This document shows, in pieces, positions 35,874-44,722 of a stretch of DNA of 64,000 nucleotides. Location: positions 62,001 to 126,000 of the forward strand of contig NZ_BAGF01000070.1 in the NCBI RefSeq assembly GCF_000308755.1, written 5' to 3'. The notes under the pieces are model-generated. The model was not told the DNA's origin. It saw nothing but the letters and a program-made list of their open reading frames with translations, and searched no databases. Numbering within the stretch: position 1 is the stretch's first letter; each line of letters starts with the position of its first letter. The translations under genes and the position numbers were made by a program. This DNA is from Nocardia pneumoniae NBRC 100136 (lineage in GTDB: Bacteria; Actinomycetota; Actinomycetes; Mycobacteriales; Mycobacteriaceae).

Positions 35874-37028
35874 GTGAAAAGCGTTCTCTCCGAACGTAAG
35901 ACGCTTCACCCACAAGATCTCGAACGACGCGAGCTGTCCGCAGGCGCCGGCTCGGCGGTGCGCGAGCTCGCCAGAGAGATTTCCGCCACACTCGATGCCG
36001 GACTCGCCGATCCGGCCGCCGCCGCACGCACACTCACGGATCCAGCGCTGATCGAGCAGATCGATGCCCGCGTCGCGGAACTCCCCGCCGAGGTACGCCA
36101 TGCCATGCGCCCGCCCGCCACCGCCGCGGGTGCCACGATCGTCAGCCGTCTTCCGATGTCCGACAACGAATTCGGGCCGACTCCGCCGAGCTGGCGAGAA
36201 GCCGCGCGATGGAGTGGCGACCCCGCGACGCGGGCACACTCGTTCGAATTCGACCTCGTCATGCTGCTGCTCGCCCGCAGCGCGGGTGAGCCGTTCGGCT
36301 GGCAAGGCCAACAGGACGGGCGGCTGGTCAACAACATCGTTCCGGCGGCCGGTCACGAGCACGAGCAGTCCGGCGCCAGCAGCAAGACACTGCTGAGCCC
36401 GCACACCGAGGACGCGTTCCACCCGCGCAGGGCCAACCTGCTGATGCTGGCCTGCCTGCGCAACCCGGATCTGGTCGGCACCACGGTTTCCTCGGTGCGC
36501 CGCGTTGAACTATCCAGCGAGCAGCACGAACTGCTCAGCACACCCACACTGCCGATCCTGCCGGACGTCTCCTACGGCACCGGGCACGAAAACTACTCGG
36601 CCACACCGATTCCCACGCTGTGGAGCGCCGCGGGCCCAGCCGAGCAGACCGTGCGCTACGATCCGGCATACACGCCGCTCGAGGACGCCGATCCCGAATT
36701 CCGCGCCGCCTACGAACAACTCACCGCGGAACTCGAACGCGTCTGCGTGACCGCCGCGCTCGCCCCCGGCGAGCTGTTGCTGGTGGACAACGACGTCGCC
36801 GTGCACGGCCGGGTGCCGTTCACCGCGCGGTACGACGGCACCGACCGATGGCTCAAACGAGTGAACATCCGGCTTCCGGAACGACGGCGACGGGCTGAGG
36901 AAGCCGACGAGAATGGCTACGGGCAACAAATTGTTGCCCCGTTCCGAGCGGCGGGCGCCCCGCCGGTCGCGAGCGGCACTCGAGAGCGAGCGGTACCGAA
37001 TGATCGAGGACCCGTTGAACACCCGTGA
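35874..37028 (+). CDS. Fe(II)/2-oxoglutarate dioxygenase, clavaminate synthase/VioC-like
   Basis: A 384-residue dioxygenase of the clavaminate-synthase-like group, whose known members hydroxylate free amino acids at C-beta (arginine in VioC, asparagine in AsnO). The iron ligands are His177 and Glu179 in SPHTEDAFHP and His311 in NDVAVHGRVPF; Arg329 (WLKRVNI) should bind 2-oxoglutarate. The phrase LACLRNPDLVGTTVSSV is typical of this group. First gene of the iron-box operon. Its last ~10 codons overlap the next gene. The substrate is probably an amino acid or diaminopropionate intermediate; this is inference. Confidence 0.82.
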   Translation: MKSVLSERKTLHPQDLERRELSAGAGSAVRELAREISATLDAGLADPAAAARTLTDPALIEQIDARVAELPAEVRHAMRPPATAAGATIVSRLPMSDNEFGPTPPSWREAARWSGDPATRAHSFEFDLVMLLLARSAGEPFGWQGQQDGRLVNNIVPAAGHEHEQSGASSKTLLSPHTEDAFHPRRANLLMLACLRNPDLVGTTVSSVRRVELSSEQHELLSTPTLPILPDVSYGTGHENYSATPIPTLWSAAGPAEQTVRYDPAYTPLEDADPEFRAAYEQLTAELERVCVTAALAPGELLLVDNDVAVHGRVPFTARYDGTDRWLKRVNIRLPERRRRAEEADENGYGQQIVAPFRAAGAPPVASGTRERAVPNDRGPVEHP

Positions 37029-38010
37029 CCGAAGCACACCCTTGCGGGTGCTGAGCCGCAGCGACCTTGCCGACGTGCCGATCACGCCCGCGGCGGTCGT
37101 GCGCGCGGTGGAAGAGGCGTATCTGGCTTTCGCGGCAGGTGATTCGGACAATCCGCGCAAGCTCAGCGTCGCGAACCCGGACGGCTGGTCGGTCGCCTAC
37201 GCCATGCTCGGCCGCGACGGCCGCAGACGCGTGGTCGCGATGAAGACCTCCTACAAGTTCGATCCCGGCCACGACCGCAGCACCAAGCGGTACTACACGA
37301 CCATCACGCTCTACGACGACACCACCGGCGCGCCGATCGCGATGATGGACTGCGCGCGGGTCGGCGCGCTGCGCACCCCGGCGGTGTCGGCGCTGCTGGT
37401 GCGCGAGACCGTCCGTCGCGGCGCGGAGAGCGTGCTACTGATCGGCACCGGAACCCAAGGCCGCAACGCCCTCCCGCATCTGCTCGCCGCGAACCCGCAA
37501 CTGCGCAAGCTGATGGTCTACGGGACGCACCCCGAAGGGCTGGCGGCCGTGCACCGCGGGCTCGCCGAGCACTATCCGCACGCACTGCTCGAGACGGTGC
37601 CGGATCCGCGCGCCGCGGCGGCGACCGCCGACGTCGTGCTGGCCACCGCGGGACCCGGTACCGAGGTCGCGCTCGAATCCACCGATCTGGCACCAGGATC
37701 CACAGCGGTGCTGGTCGGTTACGGGCTCGCGCCCTCCACGCTGGCCGACGCCGATCGGGTGATCGCGACCAGCGCCGAGCAGATGGCGCTCACCGGCACC
37801 GACATGGCGGGCCCCGATGGGACGCTGCGCCCGGTGGACGCCGAGCTGCCGCGGATCCTGAGTCGGCGTGCGGTGGCGCGACGCTCGGATGACGAGCGCA
37901 TCTTCGTCTACAACAGCGGACTGGTGCTCACCGACATCGCGGTCGCCCACGCCCTGGCCGAGCGGGCGATCGCCGAGGGCCGCGGGACGGAGGTGCCGCT
38001 ATGGGACTAG
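37000..38010 (+). CDS. SbnB/VioK-like ornithine cyclodeaminase-family dehydrogenase
   Basis: About 336 residues of the ornithine cyclodeaminase/mu-crystallin family. Segments PRKLSVANPDGW, AMKTSYKFDPGHDRSTKRYYTTI and the Rossmann motif VLLIGTGTQGRNALPHL are present. SbnB-type members oxidatively hydrolyse N-(1-amino-1-carboxy-2-ethyl)glutamate, giving L-2,3-diaminopropionate and 2-oxoglutarate. The SbnA-type partner enzyme is encoded two genes downstream, which supports this assignment over true cyclodeaminase. The start is uncertain: ATG 37000 or GTG 37048. It overlaps genes on both sides. Confidence 0.8.
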   Translation: MIEDPLNTRDRSTPLRVLSRSDLADVPITPAAVVRAVEEAYLAFAAGDSDNPRKLSVANPDGWSVAYAMLGRDGRRRVVAMKTSYKFDPGHDRSTKRYYTTITLYDDTTGAPIAMMDCARVGALRTPAVSALLVRETVRRGAESVLLIGTGTQGRNALPHLLAANPQLRKLMVYGTHPEGLAAVHRGLAEHYPHALLETVPDPRAAAATADVVLATAGPGTEVALESTDLAPGSTAVLVGYGLAPSTLADADRVIATSAEQMALTGTDMAGPDGTLRPVDAELPRILSRRAVARRSDDERIFVYNSGLVLTDIAVAHALAERAIAEGRGTEVPLWD

Positions 38011-39743
38011 AGGCGGACGTCGGCGGCGTCACCACCGCACCTGACGAAGTCTTCGCCGGGACAGGCGATGACGCAGTGCACGCGGGCACGCACGACGCGG
38101 TCGATACCGGTTGCGGCACAGACGACGCCGATACGGTGCAGGGCGCACACCACCCCATCGGTACTGTGCAGCGCGCTGGAGACTCGATCAGCCCAGCGCG
38201 CGGCGTGCAAGTTTCGATCAGCGCAGTACGCGACGTGCAGGTTTCGATCGGCGCAGTGCGCGACACGCACGAGCCGATCAGCGCAGCCCACGACGTGCAT
38301 CCCTCAATCAGCGCAGCGCGCGACACGCACGAGCCGATCAGCACCCACGACGCGCACCCCTCGATCAACGCAGCGCGCCACACGCGTGACTCGGTCGGTA
38401 TCGTGCACGACTCGCACGAGTCGATCAGTGCGACGCCGATGCCCGCGCATCTCGATCCATGGGAGCGTCGCCTGCTCGATGACCCGAGCCTGCTGGGCGA
38501 CATCGCCTTTGCGATGGGCGGTCCGTTCCACGTCATGTATCCCGCGCGCGTGGCGCACAACATCCGACAGTTCCAGGCCGCCTTCGAGCGAGCCGGGGTG
38601 CAGGGCACCATCTATTACGGCAAGAAGGCGAACAAGGCCGCGTGTGTCGCGCGTGCCTGCGCCGAACACGGCGCGGGTGTGGACGTGGCCAGTGTCGGTG
38701 AGTTGACCGCCGCGCTGGCGCAGGGCATTCGCGGTGACGAGCTCATGGTGACCGGCCCCGCCAAGTCGGACGAATTGCTCTGGTTGGCGGCCCGGCACGG
38801 CGCGCTGCTCGCGGTGGACGACCTCGGGGAACTCGACCGGCTCGCGGGTCTCGCGTCGCCCGCGACGCCCGCACGCGTGCTGCTGCGCGTTCTGCCCGCC
38901 GCTTCGGCGAGCCGGTTCGGTATGACCGGCGATGAAATCGACGCCGCCCTCGCAATATTCGGGGCTTACGGGTCGCTGCTCTTGGAGGGCTTCAGCTTTC
39001 ACCTGTCCGGCTACGACGCGGTGGCACGCGCCGAACTCGCGGGTGAGCTGATCGCACGCTGTCTGCACGCGCGCACCCTCGGGCATCCGGCCGCCACGGT
39101 GTCGATCGGCGGTGGGTTCGGCGTCGACTACGTCCCGGCGGAGGCGGCGGAGGCGTTCGGCGAGCGCGTCGGCAGGCACTGGTTTCATTCGGGGAAGTCC
39201 TTCGACTCGTACTACCCCTACCACTTCCCGGTGCCGGGTGCGGCTATGCTCACGCAGATCCTCGACCACGACGATCTCGCTCGGCGGTTGCGGGACAACG
39301 TTATCCGCCTCGCGATCGAACCCGGACGTGCGCTGCTCGCGCACGCCGGATGCACCGTCTTCCGCGTGCAGGGCCACAAGACCAGGCACGCGCACGGCCA
39401 GCCCTACGAGCTGCTCACCGTCGACGGCACCAGCCTGAGTCTCTCCGAGCAGTGGTTCGACAGCGAGTATCTGCCGGATCCGCTGCTGTGGCCCGCGCGC
39501 CCTGGCACACCGACGCCCACCAGCGTCGGCGCGGCCACCTGCCTGGATTCCGACATGCTCAGCTGGCGGCGGGTGCCGCTGCCCCGGGCCGCCGAGGTCG
39601 GCGATCTGCTGGTCTATCCGAATACCGCTGGCTACCAGATGGATTCGAACGAATCCGCCTTCCATGAACTGCCCATCCCGCCGAAAGTCGTGTTGCACGA
39701 CGCACCTGACGGCCGCTTCCGCTGGACCCGCGACGGTAGCTGA
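38001..39743 (+). CDS. PLP-dependent decarboxylase, SbnH/diaminopimelate-decarboxylase-like, with repeat extension
   Basis: A 580-residue protein. Residues about 147-580 are a fold-type III decarboxylase: PLP lysine K209 in YYGKKANKA, SIGGGFGVDY for phosphate binding, EPGRALLAHAG, and the C-terminal ATCLDSDML (substrate Cys-Asp region) and NTAGYQMD. SbnH relatives decarboxylate a diaminopropionate adduct. The first ~146 residues are not part of the family and are mostly a tandem 10-residue repeat. GGAGG seven bases before ATG 38001 and overlap with the preceding stop support this long form. An internal ATG at 38439 would give the normal length but has no ribosome-binding site. Confidence 0.8.
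   Translation: MGLEADVGGVTTAPDEVFAGTGDDAVHAGTHDAVDTGCGTDDADTVQGAHHPIGTVQRAGDSISPARGVQVSISAVRDVQVSIGAVRDTHEPISAAHDVHPSISAARDTHEPISTHDAHPSINAARHTRDSVGIVHDSHESISATPMPAHLDPWERRLLDDPSLLGDIAFAMGGPFHVMYPARVAHNIRQFQAAFERAGVQGTIYYGKKANKAACVARACAEHGAGVDVASVGELTAALAQGIRGDELMVTGPAKSDELLWLAARHGALLAVDDLGELDRLAGLASPATPARVLLRVLPAASASRFGMTGDEIDAALAIFGAYGSLLLEGFSFHLSGYDAVARAELAGELIARCLHARTLGHPAATVSIGGGFGVDYVPAEAAEAFGERVGRHWFHSGKSFDSYYPYHFPVPGAAMLTQILDHDDLARRLRDNVIRLAIEPGRALLAHAGCTVFRVQGHKTRHAHGQPYELLTVDGTSLSLSEQWFDSEYLPDPLLWPARPGTPTPTSVGAATCLDSDMLSWRRVPLPRAAEVGDLLVYPNTAGYQMDSNESAFHELPIPPKVVLHDAPDGRFRWTRDGS
38154..38433. repeat. 30-bp minisatellite in decarboxylase gene
   Basis: Nine units with period 30 bp start at about 38154, 38184, 38214, 38244, 38274, 38304, 38334, 38361 and 38391; the seventh is 27 bp. 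The core reads TCGATCAGCGCAGTGCGCGA. They encode a 10-residue unit around SISAARDTHE and keep the reading frame throughout. Confidence 0.9.
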
Positions 39744-39778
39744 CCCCCACTGCCCCCGATACGAACGAGGAGAAATCA

Positions 39779-40810
39779 ATGCCGCTCGTCACGCGTGTGA
39801 CGGATCTGATCGGCCGCACGCCGCTGTTCGAGCTCGCGGCCACCGCGACGGGCACCCGCTTACTACTGAAACTCGAGCAGTTCAACCCGACGGGCGCGGC
39901 CAAGATCAGGATGGCGCGCGAAATGGTGCTCGACGCCGAACGACGGGGTTTGCTGAGCAGTGGCGGGCATATCATCGAATCCACGTCCGGGAACACCGGG
40001 CTCGGCCTGGCGGTAGTTGCTGCCGAACGTGGGTATCGCTTCACCGCGGTGGTCGACCATCACGCATGTAAGGACAAACTGCGGGCGATGCGAGCGATGG
40101 GCGCGGAACTGGTGTACGTCGCCGACGACGGCGACGACACCCTGGCCACCTCGGCGCGGGAGGACCTCGCCGAGGCGATGGCGGCCGAACGCGACGACGC
40201 GTACTTCACCGAGCAGCACAACAACGACGCCAACGCGGTCGGCTACTACGCGGTGGCCGAGGAACTGCTCGAGGACGTCGAGCGGGTCGACATCCTGCTG
40301 TCGGCGGTGGGCACCGGCGGTTCGCTGTTCGGCACCGCGACCCGCCTGCGCCAGCTCGGCTGCGTCCCGTACGTGATCGGCGTCGAGCCGGTCGGTTCCA
40401 TCGCCTTCGGCGGGCCGGGCGGCCCGTACTGGCAGTCGGGCACCGGCACCCCGCCGGGCGCCACCATCGGCACCGCCGTGGACTATTCGCTGCTCGACGA
40501 GGGTGTGAAGGTCTCGGATGTGGCCGCGTTCGCGACCGCCCGCGCGGTGGCGGCCGAACTGGGCTTGATGATCGGGGGCTCGGCGGGCGGCTCGGTGCAC
40601 GCCGCGCTCACCCGGCTGGAGGAGTTCCCGCCCGGCTCCACCGTGGTCACCATCGTGTGCGACGGCGGGGAGAAGTACCTGGACACCGTCTTCGACGACG
40701 AATGGATGAACGACCGGGAGCTGCTGAGCGCCGACACCGAACGCGACGTGCGGGACATGCTGCGCCGCTACACGCCCGCCGCCCGGCGCACCCTCGTGGA
40801 GGCGAGGTGA
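39779..40810 (+). CDS. SbnA/VioB-like 2,3-diaminopropionate synthase subunit (cysteine synthase family)
   Basis: A 343-residue fold-type II PLP enzyme: PLP lysine K42 in FNPTGAAKIRMA, TSGNTGLGLAV, and phosphate loop AVGTGGSLFGT. The NPTGAAK form and the C-terminal MIGGSAGGSVHAAL place it nearer SbnA-type enzymes, which join O-phosphoserine and glutamate, than true cysteine synthases. Together with the SbnB-like enzyme it would make L-2,3-diaminopropionate. A ribosome-binding site (GAGGAGA) precedes the ATG, and the end overlaps the exporter gene by four bases. Confidence 0.82.
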   Translation: MPLVTRVTDLIGRTPLFELAATATGTRLLLKLEQFNPTGAAKIRMAREMVLDAERRGLLSSGGHIIESTSGNTGLGLAVVAAERGYRFTAVVDHHACKDKLRAMRAMGAELVYVADDGDDTLATSAREDLAEAMAAERDDAYFTEQHNNDANAVGYYAVAEELLEDVERVDILLSAVGTGGSLFGTATRLRQLGCVPYVIGVEPVGSIAFGGPGGPYWQSGTGTPPGATIGTAVDYSLLDEGVKVSDVAAFATARAVAAELGLMIGGSAGGSVHAALTRLEEFPPGSTVVTIVCDGGEKYLDTVFDDEWMNDRELLSADTERDVRDMLRRYTPAARRTLVEAR

Positions 40811-42198
40811 GGTACGGCGACGGACGGCGTTTGACCGCGCTCGCGACGCCCATCGCGCTGACCCAGCTGGCGCAGATCGCGGTGTCGACCACCAATATCG
40901 CGCTGATGGGCACGCTCGGCGTGCGGCAGGTGGCCGCGGGCGGCTTGGCGCTCGTGCTGTTCAACCAGATCCGCACCATGTGCGTCGGCCTGATCACCGC
41001 CAGCGGCAACCAGATCGCGACGGCGGTGAGCGCCGCGGGCAAGCGCGGCGACTCGCCGGACCCGGAGATCCGGGACGTGCTGCGGTCGAGCTTCCTGATC
41101 GCCACGGTCGCCGGACTCGTCGGCGGCGCGGTGCTGATCGGGCTGGGCTGGGTGCTGCCCTGGCTCGGGCAGGACCCGGGGGTGCTCGCCGACGCCCGTC
41201 CGCTGATGGTCGCGCTCGCGCCGGGTTTGCTGCCCTGTCTGTGGTTCCAGGTGCTGCGCCAGTACACCGTCGGCATGCAGCGCCCGCAGGCGCTGCTGCT
41301 GGTGACGCTCGGATCGGTGGTGCTGAACCTGCTGCTGGCCCTCGGTTTCATCCACGGCAAGGCCGGGCTGCCCGCGCTGGGACTCACCGGCATCGGCGTC
41401 GCGACATCGCTGGTCTTCCTGATCACCTTCGCGGTGTTCTGGGCGATGGTGTGGCGCGACGACCGGCTCGGCCGCACCCTGCCGATGAACCCGCTGCCGG
41501 TGCGACCGGCGACGGTCAAGGCGGAGCTGAGGCTGGGCACGCCGATCGCGCTCACCTACGGCTCCGAAGCGGGCATGTTCTCGGTGCTGGCCCTGGTCAT
41601 GGGCAGCATCGGGCCCGCGGCGCTGGCCGCGCACAACGTCGTCTACCAGATCATCTACATCGTGTTCCAGGTCGCGATCGGCCTCTCGCACGGCGCGTCG
41701 ATCCTGGTCAGCGACACCGTCGCCCGCGACGAGCACGCCCACGCCCGCGCGCTGGCCTGGCTCGCGCTGCGGCATGCGGCGGTGGTCGCGGCCGTGACGG
41801 GCGCGGTGTACGTCCTGGCCCCGGATCTGGTGCTGCTGCCCTTCCTGGACTCCTCCGACGCCGACACCATCCGGATCGCGCACACGCTGCTACTGATCGG
41901 CATCGTGCTGCAGTTCTTCGATGCCGCCCAGAACATCGGCATCGGCCTGCTGCGCGGCCTCGAGGCGACCAACGCGGGCTTCCGCCTCTCCCTGATCGGC
42001 TACTGGGGCGTCGGCCTGCCGGTCGCCCTGCTGCTCGCGTTCCCGCTCGGACTCGGCGCCGCGGGGGTCTGGTGGGGCCTCACCGCGGGCCTGGCGAGCA
42101 CCGCGATCCTCATGCTCCACCGCTACTTCGCCCTGCTCGACGAACAGGAACGCGACCGGCCGCGCTTGGTCCCGGAAACCCTCACCACACCGAGTTGA
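40807..42198 (+). CDS. MATE family efflux transporter
   Basis: A 463-residue membrane protein with about 12 helices in two halves, of the MATE/DinF type: LATPIALTQLAQIAVSTTNIALMGTLG opens the first half, and LRLGTPIALTYGSEAGMF the second; GVWWGLTAGL lies near the end. Such proteins export small organic molecules with Na+ or H+. The GTG start overlaps the stop of the SbnA-like gene (GTGA). In this operon it is the obvious candidate to secrete the product. Confidence 0.88.
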   Translation: MRYGDGRRLTALATPIALTQLAQIAVSTTNIALMGTLGVRQVAAGGLALVLFNQIRTMCVGLITASGNQIATAVSAAGKRGDSPDPEIRDVLRSSFLIATVAGLVGGAVLIGLGWVLPWLGQDPGVLADARPLMVALAPGLLPCLWFQVLRQYTVGMQRPQALLLVTLGSVVLNLLLALGFIHGKAGLPALGLTGIGVATSLVFLITFAVFWAMVWRDDRLGRTLPMNPLPVRPATVKAELRLGTPIALTYGSEAGMFSVLALVMGSIGPAALAAHNVVYQIIYIVFQVAIGLSHGASILVSDTVARDEHAHARALAWLALRHAAVVAAVTGAVYVLAPDLVLLPFLDSSDADTIRIAHTLLLIGIVLQFFDAAQNIGIGLLRGLEATNAGFRLSLIGYWGVGLPVALLLAFPLGLGAAGVWWGLTAGLASTAILMLHRYFALLDEQERDRPRLVPETLTTPS

Positions 42199-42511
42199 TC
42201 GACTCCGCAAGCGGGTTCGCCGTTCGATCCTGTACACAGAGCGCTCCTGCTTGCTGTGGCACTCGGTGTGACGAGATCCCGGCCGGGCATCTGGTGTCCG
42301 GGACCGGATGCCGGTCGTGGCGTCGGAGGATGCATGCGTGCTTGTAGCCGCGTTTCCGGCACGACGGTGAAGCGCTTCCTTCGCAGACGACGGGGTTCGC
42401 CAACTACGGCCGGTGGCAGGTGAGCGTCGCGTAGCGTTAGAGAGTCGTCGGTCGGGCTGCAGGGGTGTGCGCGTTCGGCATGGTTCGCGGTCCGGGATCG
42501 GGAGGTGTCGG
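42199..42511. other. Intergenic region, no gene recognised
   Basis: About 310 bp after the exporter gene. No hairpin terminator strong enough to call and no frame with a convincing family was seen. It should hold the promoter of the GldA-like gene. Confidence 0.4.
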
Positions 42512-43603
42512 ATGCTGAGCGTGTTCTCCTCGCCGGGGCACTACGTGCAGGGGCGGGACGCCACGGCCGCGCTCGGTGCGGAGATGACCCGGCTCGGGAT
42601 CGGCGGTCCGGTGCTGATCGTGTCGGGCGGCAGCGCGTTTCGGCTGCTCGCCACGACGTGGGAACGGTCGCTCACCGATGCGAAGATCTCCTATTCGATC
42701 CATCTGTCCGGCGGTGAGTGCAGCAGGGCGGAGATCGCCAAGATCGTCCACGCTGTCGAAGAGTCCGGCAGCACAGTCGTTCTGGGCGCGGGTGGCGGCA
42801 AGGTGCTGGACGCGGCGCGCGCGGTCGCCGACGACCTCGACCTGCCGATGATCAGCTGCCCCACGGCCGCTTCCAGTGACGCGCCGTGCAGCGCGCTGTC
42901 GGTGATCTACACCGAGGCGGGCGAATTCGAGGCCTATCAGCTGGTCCGGCGCAATCCGGCGCTGGTGCTGGTGGACACCTCGGTCATCGCGCAGGCCCCC
43001 GCCCGGCTGCTGGCCGCGGGCATGGGTGACGCCTTGGCCACCTGGTTCGAGGCGCGCACGTGCAGTGCGGCGCAGGTGCGCAACATGCGCGGCGGCGCCT
43101 CCACGCGCAGCGCCACGGCCCTCGCGGAGCTCTGTTACCGCACGCTCCTCGCCGACGGGCCGCAGGCGCTCACCGCGGTCCGCAACCACAGCGTCACCCC
43201 GGCGCTGGAGCGCGTCGTCGAGGCGAACACGCTGCTGTCCGGGCTCGGCTTCGAATCGTCCGGGCTGGCCGCCGCGCACGCGGTGCACAACGGCCTCACC
43301 GCCGCCGCGGGGACGCATCCGTTCCTGCACGGCGAGAAGGTCGCCTTCGGCACGCTCACCCAGCTGGTGCTCGAAGGCGCGCCGGCGTCCGAGATCGACA
43401 CGGTCCTCGATTTCTGCGCCGAGGTCGGGCTGCCGACGACCCTGGCCGCGCTGGGGCTGCCTGACGCCGATCACGAGACGCTGTCGTCCATCGCGGCTCG
43501 GGCGACCGCACCGGGCGAAACCATCCACAACGAGCCGTTCACCGTCGACGCCGCGATGGTGGTCGACGCGCTGCGCACCGCGGATGCCCTCGGCAAAAAG
43601 TGA
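42512..43603 (+). CDS. Glycerol dehydrogenase-like (iron-containing ADH family)
   Basis: A 363-residue GldA-type enzyme. The NAD site includes VLGAGGGKVLDAARAVAD and PTAASSDAPCSA. Metal ligands are the Asp in AAGMGDALATWFEAR and two His in AAHAVHNGL and LHGEKVAFGTL. GldA enzymes oxidise glycerol to dihydroxyacetone; related proteins act on other polyols or sugar phosphates. GGAGG six bases before ATG 42512 fixes the start. Whether it belongs with the upstream biosynthetic genes is open: it has its own 310-bp leader and no iron box. Confidence 0.82.
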   Translation: MLSVFSSPGHYVQGRDATAALGAEMTRLGIGGPVLIVSGGSAFRLLATTWERSLTDAKISYSIHLSGGECSRAEIAKIVHAVEESGSTVVLGAGGGKVLDAARAVADDLDLPMISCPTAASSDAPCSALSVIYTEAGEFEAYQLVRRNPALVLVDTSVIAQAPARLLAAGMGDALATWFEARTCSAAQVRNMRGGASTRSATALAELCYRTLLADGPQALTAVRNHSVTPALERVVEANTLLSGLGFESSGLAAAHAVHNGLTAAAGTHPFLHGEKVAFGTLTQLVLEGAPASEIDTVLDFCAEVGLPTTLAALGLPDADHETLSSIAARATAPGETIHNEPFTVDAAMVVDALRTADALGKK

Positions 43604-43732
43604 CCAACGCCACTCCACTCACCATTTCCCCTGCGTTCGACACCGAACCCTCACCTTCCCGCAAGCATGTCTTCACCAGCTATCGGGAAACCTGTTCGTA
43701 ACCGACGCTATTCTGGCGACGGAGCCAAGCCA

Positions 43733-44722
43733 ATGGCGGGCAAACCGCCAGGAGGGATTTTCGGTCCGGTGCCCATCTCGAGAGTCGCGGAGCACCCGCG
43801 TCCGGATCACGTGTTGTTCCACTTCAGCGACACCCACCTCATCGCGGGCGACGACCCCCTGTACGGCGATGTCGACGCCGACCTGCGGTTACGGCAACTG
43901 CTCGAACAGGCGGCAGCCAGCCGGATCCGTCCGACCGCGATCGTGTTCACCGGCGACCTCACCGATCGGGGTGAACCCGCCGCATACAGCAAGCTCAAGT
44001 CGATTGTCGAGCCATTTGCCAGAAGTTTGCAGGCTCCTCTCGTTTGGGTCACGGGCAACCACGACGACCGCGCCGCGCTGCGCGCCCGGCTACTCGGCGA
44101 GCGCGCCACCGCCTCTCCGTTGGACCGCGTCCACCTGATCGACGGCTTGCGCATCATCGCCCTGGACACCTCGGTGCCCGGCCATCACTACGGCGAGATC
44201 TCCGACGACCAGCTGGCGTGGCTGCGCGACGTGCTGGCCGAACCCGCCCCGTTCGGCACCATCCTGGCCATGCACCACCCGCCGGTGCCGTGCGTCATCG
44301 ATCTGGCCGTCACCGTGGAGCTGCGCGATCAGCGCAGGCTGGCCGACGTGCTCGACGGCACCGACGTGCGCGCCATCCTCGCGGGCCATCTGCACTTCTC
44401 CACCAGCGCGACCTTCGCGGGCATCCCGGTGTCGGTGGCGTCGGCGACCTGCTACAGCCAGGATCTCGGCGTCGCGCAGGGCGGCCTGCGCGGACGGGAC
44501 GGCGCGCAGGCCTTCAACTACGTGCACATCTACCCGGACACCGTGGTGCACTCGGTGGTCCCGATCGAGCGCGGAACCACCGTCGGCGCCGGCGCGACGC
44601 CCGAGGAGGCGCAGCGGCGGCTGGCGGAGGAGGGCATCGTGATCCCGCCCGCCGCGCGCATCCCGCACGTCATGCGGCGCCCGGCGTCGACTCCGGAAGC
44701 GGATGACGAGGCGGTGCGCTGA
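43733..44722 (+). CDS. Class III cyclic nucleotide phosphodiesterase, Rv0805-like
   Basis: A 329-residue metallophosphoesterase. Motifs for the binuclear metal centre are FSDTHL (Asp, His), VFTGDLTDRGEP (Asp), TGNHDDR (Asn, His), MHHPPVP (His) and LAGHLHFS (two His). From memory it is very close to M. tuberculosis Rv0805, which hydrolyses 2',3'- and weakly 3',5'-cAMP and has a membrane/cell-wall role through its C-terminus. ATG 43733 is chosen from GGAG upstream. Its 3' end overlaps the convergent Stealth gene by 53 bp. Confidence 0.88.
   Translation: MAGKPPGGIFGPVPISRVAEHPRPDHVLFHFSDTHLIAGDDPLYGDVDADLRLRQLLEQAAASRIRPTAIVFTGDLTDRGEPAAYSKLKSIVEPFARSLQAPLVWVTGNHDDRAALRARLLGERATASPLDRVHLIDGLRIIALDTSVPGHHYGEISDDQLAWLRDVLAEPAPFGTILAMHHPPVPCVIDLAVTVELRDQRRLADVLDGTDVRAILAGHLHFSTSATFAGIPVSVASATCYSQDLGVAQGGLRGRDGAQAFNYVHIYPDTVVHSVVPIERGTTVGAGATPEEAQRRLAEEGIVIPPAARIPHVMRRPASTPEADDEAVR

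Noticed and set aside
38154..38433. The regularly spaced 30-bp units could be read as a CRISPR array.
   Set aside because: The units are directly adjacent with no unique spacers, they stay in the decarboxylase frame, and no cas genes are near.
35874..42198. Assigning the operon to staphyloferrin B or viomycin biosynthesis.
   Set aside because: No NIS synthetases (SbnC/E/F) and no NRPS or VioD-like enzyme are present, so neither known product can be made from the genes in view.
42512..43603. Including the GldA-like dehydrogenase as a core metallophore gene.
   Set aside because: It is separated by about 310 bp, has its own ribosome-binding site and promoter space, and no iron box; the link is only proximity.
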